Of a stretch of DNA of 48,380 nucleotides, positions 46,801 to 48,380 are shown in pieces. How positions within the stretch are numbered: the first letter of the stretch is position 1; each line of letters starts with the position of its first letter. Under the pieces are notes generated by a model. It saw only the letters and a program-made list of their open reading frames with translations, was not told the origin of the DNA and made no database searches. Source of the DNA: Scenedesmus sp. ARA3 (Eukaryota; Chlorophyta; Chlorophyceae; Sphaeropleales; Scenedesmaceae); the NCBI GenBank assembly GCA_004335835.1, contig RWJK01000081.1, positions 1-48,380 of the forward strand, in the 5' to 3' direction. A program made the position numbers and the translations under genes.

Positions 46801-47840
46801 GTGCTTCTTTCAATTCGCTTGCAGGTTGCCGCCTCCTGGCAGTGAGCAGCTGACTGTCAGTTTCCCCTTTGTGGCCTACAGCAGCCACCAGCAAGCACAG
46901 CTGCTGGGCACGCTGCCTCAGAGCCACACCTGCGCCAACACGCTGGAGCTGCCTGACTATGTGGAGGCGCTCACAGCAACACAGCCTCTACTGATGCAGG
47001 AGTGGCAGCAGGCAACAGCTAGCTGGAGGAGTGGAGGTGACAGCAGCAGCAGGAGCAGCAGTGGCTGCTGTCCGCAGCTGAGGCAGCGTTGCTGTGATGT
47101 CCTGCAGGACAGGCTGCTGGTGAGTTGCACGCCTGCGTGTCAAAGCACAATGCTAAGATGTCAGAGCTATGATGACGTGTGCAATGCAGCTTTCGCTTGT
47201 GCAGCAAAGCAGGCTGCTTTGTAGATGCCATTTTCCCCACATGCGCACGGGGTGCTGCCTGCTCATGCGGAATGTTGGCGGCTGGCAATTCATCTTACCA
47301 TTGCAGGTCGCCATCACCAGCTGTGACAGCTACGGTCTTGATGAAGTGGCTGCACCAACAGCAACAGCAACAACCGTACAAGCAGCTTCAATGCTTCAGC
47401 TGTCACCACCGCCAACTGCAGTAACACAGGTGCCGACCAACCTATCTGCTGGCAGGGGTCCCACCAACAGTGGCACAGCTAGGCAGCCTGCCCTCATGTG
47501 TGGCATGGTTGGGCCAGCAGGCGCTGCAGTGGCACCTGCCACCTTACCACCGCTGGTGACTGCACTCCCATCGGTACCAGCAGCAACAGCAGCGGCAGGT
47601 GTACAGAGTGGTGACAGCAAGCAGCAGGTAGCGGCTCACAAGCCTTTACAGCCCACTGGGTCAGTTCGCACTGAAGACCTGAGGAGTCCGGCCATGCTTG
47701 CTGACAACCGGACGCTAATTATTGAGGAGGGCGACCTGCCCGGTAGGGCTGCAAGCAAACCTGCCGTGGCGGCCCCAGAAGAGCGGCAAGCGCTGTATGT
47801 GCAGGAGCAGTCTTGCGCTGGGCAAGCTGAGCTGGTGTAA
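43890..47840 (+). CDS. HECT-domain E3 ubiquitin ligase with C-terminal extension
   Basis: Nine exons: 43890-44032, 44140-44491, 44629-44745, 45024-45368, 45568-45768, 45921-46151, 46334-46641, 46825-47119, 47307-47840; 841 residues. The N-terminus MGLFCC could be myristoylated and palmitoylated, and no ubiquitin- or substrate-binding domain is recognised in the first 200 residues. The HECT domain spans about 225-677: GEGHGPRKEFFQL at 295-307, GWLLGQALVNR in the N-lobe, AFIKFVTGSSRLPP at the lobe hinge, and the active-site loop SHTCANTLELPDY with catalytic Cys602. The domain's expected final strand, AITSCDSYGLDE, comes after an insertion of about 40 residues. It accepts ubiquitin from an E2 on Cys602 and passes it to substrates. 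Unlike most HECT ligases, about 164 more residues (Ala/Pro/Thr-rich, without a known domain) follow the HECT end. The stop codon coincides with a putative LTR boundary. Confidence 0.9.
45227..45250 (+). repeat. CAG run, poly-Gln in the HECT N-lobe
   Basis: Reads as seven or eight glutamines just before the strand that leads into the GPRKEFF motif. Confidence 0.85.
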
Positions 47841-48015
47841 GAATACTGGACTTGGGGACGAAGGCCCGTTAACATGGCCTGCCCTGCCTACGTACCAACG
47901 AACATGTACCCTAAGACTCAGAGTAACATGCCCGAAGGATCAAAGTCCATCTACGTAGTTCTACTTAGACAGCACACTAGTTCATGGGGCTTCTAGAGAA
48001 GTGTTGCACGCAACA
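47836..48015 (-). mobile_element. Putative 3' LTR of a Ty3/gypsy element
   Basis: On the minus strand a purine tract (GGTGGGGAGGAG, 48027-48016) is followed at once by TGTTGCGTGC, the expected arrangement of polypurine tract and LTR start. A matching CA end would fall at 47836 (minus strand ...ATTCTTACA), giving about 180 bp with TG...CA termini. The stretch has none of the CTG/CAG bias of the neighbouring gene. The other LTR and the target-site duplication are outside the window, so the boundaries are inferred. Confidence 0.45.
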
Positions 48016-48057
48016 CTCCTCCCCACCTAGCGGCTGACTCCTGGCAGCTAGATGCTA

Positions 48058-48380
48058 CTAGCTACGCAATCTCCGTGAACGTGGCCCACGAACACGTCGG
48101 CGAGGGGCGGCACCAGCAGACGCTGCTGCTGTGCGACCTCCAAGCCCAGCCCAGTAGGCGTCAGCAGCTGTGGCAGTGACACCAACCTCATCACGCCACT
48201 CATCGTTTTCAGGACCATAGCCCTTCCAACGAATAAGGTACTGCATAACTGAACGCCTACCAACTTTGACCTGCCGGTGCTTGAGCACCTGGTCAATCTC
48301 AAACCACTCTCCACCAGCATCAAACTCCAGTGGAGGCGGGGGCGGCTGCTCTCTGCCGTCCGATTTATACTCAAGCAGTA
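48058..48380 (-). CDS. Ty3/gypsy chromovirus integrase C-terminus with chromodomain (partial)
   Basis: An open frame enters from the right edge and stops at 48058. After a proline-rich linker comes EWFEIDQVLKHRQVK, then YLIRWKGYGPENDEWRDE, the chromodomain core with the aromatic residues (Tyr, Trp, Trp) that normally bind methylated histone tails. In chromoviruses this domain ends the integrase and steers insertion into heterochromatin. Only about 107 codons are inside the window; the rest of the polyprotein lies beyond it. After the chromodomain there is an Ala/Arg-rich tail of some 30 residues. Stop codon, purine tract and LTR start follow in the order expected for the 3' end of an element running leftwards. 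Confidence 0.85.
   Translation of the reverse strand, partial: LLEYKSDGREQPPPPPLEFDAGGEWFEIDQVLKHRQVKVGRRSVMQYLIRWKGYGPENDEWRDEVGVTATAADAYWAGLGGRTAAASAGAAPRRRVRGPRSRRLRS

Overview
The window is nuclear DNA of a green alga (core Chlorophyta; Sphaeropleales/Scenedesmaceae or Chlamydomonadales fit best). The evidence is intron-dense genes with GT-AG introns of roughly 80-400 nt, abundant CAG/CTG trinucleotide runs inside both exons and introns, TGTAA chlorophyte polyadenylation signals downstream of several stops, and a gene set typical of algae (CDPK, OTUB1, CFAP45, M32 carboxypeptidase, TMTC-like protein). There is no bacterial-style operon, no CRISPR array and no convincing functional RNA gene. 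The gene models were spliced by hand; for ten genes the exon phases close exactly (77 introns), though the last exon of the metalloprotease is a tentative choice.

Layout. 1-3415 (-): an uncharacterised low-complexity protein whose 3' half has frame problems. 4092-6710 (-): a predicted organelle-targeted zincin with HEMGH and a downstream ELRAD helix (ImmA/IrrE-like). 7844-9794 (-): a mitochondrial carrier of the SLC25A44 type. 12345-17446 (-): a calcium-dependent protein kinase. 17928-23265 (+): an M32 (Taq-type) metallocarboxypeptidase, divergent from the kinase. 23839-30483 (-): a TMTC-like GT-C membrane protein with TPR repeats, convergent with M32. 30800-32654 (+): methylmalonyl-CoA epimerase, divergent from TMTC. 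32987-35773 (+): OTUB1-type deubiquitinase. 36532-40452 (+): CFAP45, a ciliary microtubule inner protein. 41789-43472 (-): Mpv17/PMP22 family protein. 43890-47840 (+): HECT E3 ubiquitin ligase, divergent from Mpv17. 47836-48380 (-): the 3' end of a Ty3/gypsy chromovirus (integrase chromodomain, polypurine tract, putative LTR) abutting the HECT stop codon.

The genes do not form one pathway; two (OTUB1, HECT) belong to ubiquitin metabolism, and several neighbours share short divergent promoter regions (17447-17927, 30484-30799, 43473-43889).

The most unusual signal is a recurrent one: in three genes the edge of an exon together with its splice site has been tandemly duplicated into the adjoining intron. 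In the CDPK this made three 27-nt units, each flanked by AG and GT, open and in phase 0, that could act as cassette micro-exons repeating nine residues of the last EF-hand loop. In the M32 gene it made a probable poison exon ahead of the zinc-site exon. In the TMTC gene an entire intron consists of about 150-bp copies of an exon start. Trinucleotide runs also show a strand rule: CAG/AGC/GCA sense in coding exons, mainly CTG sense next to 3' splice sites.
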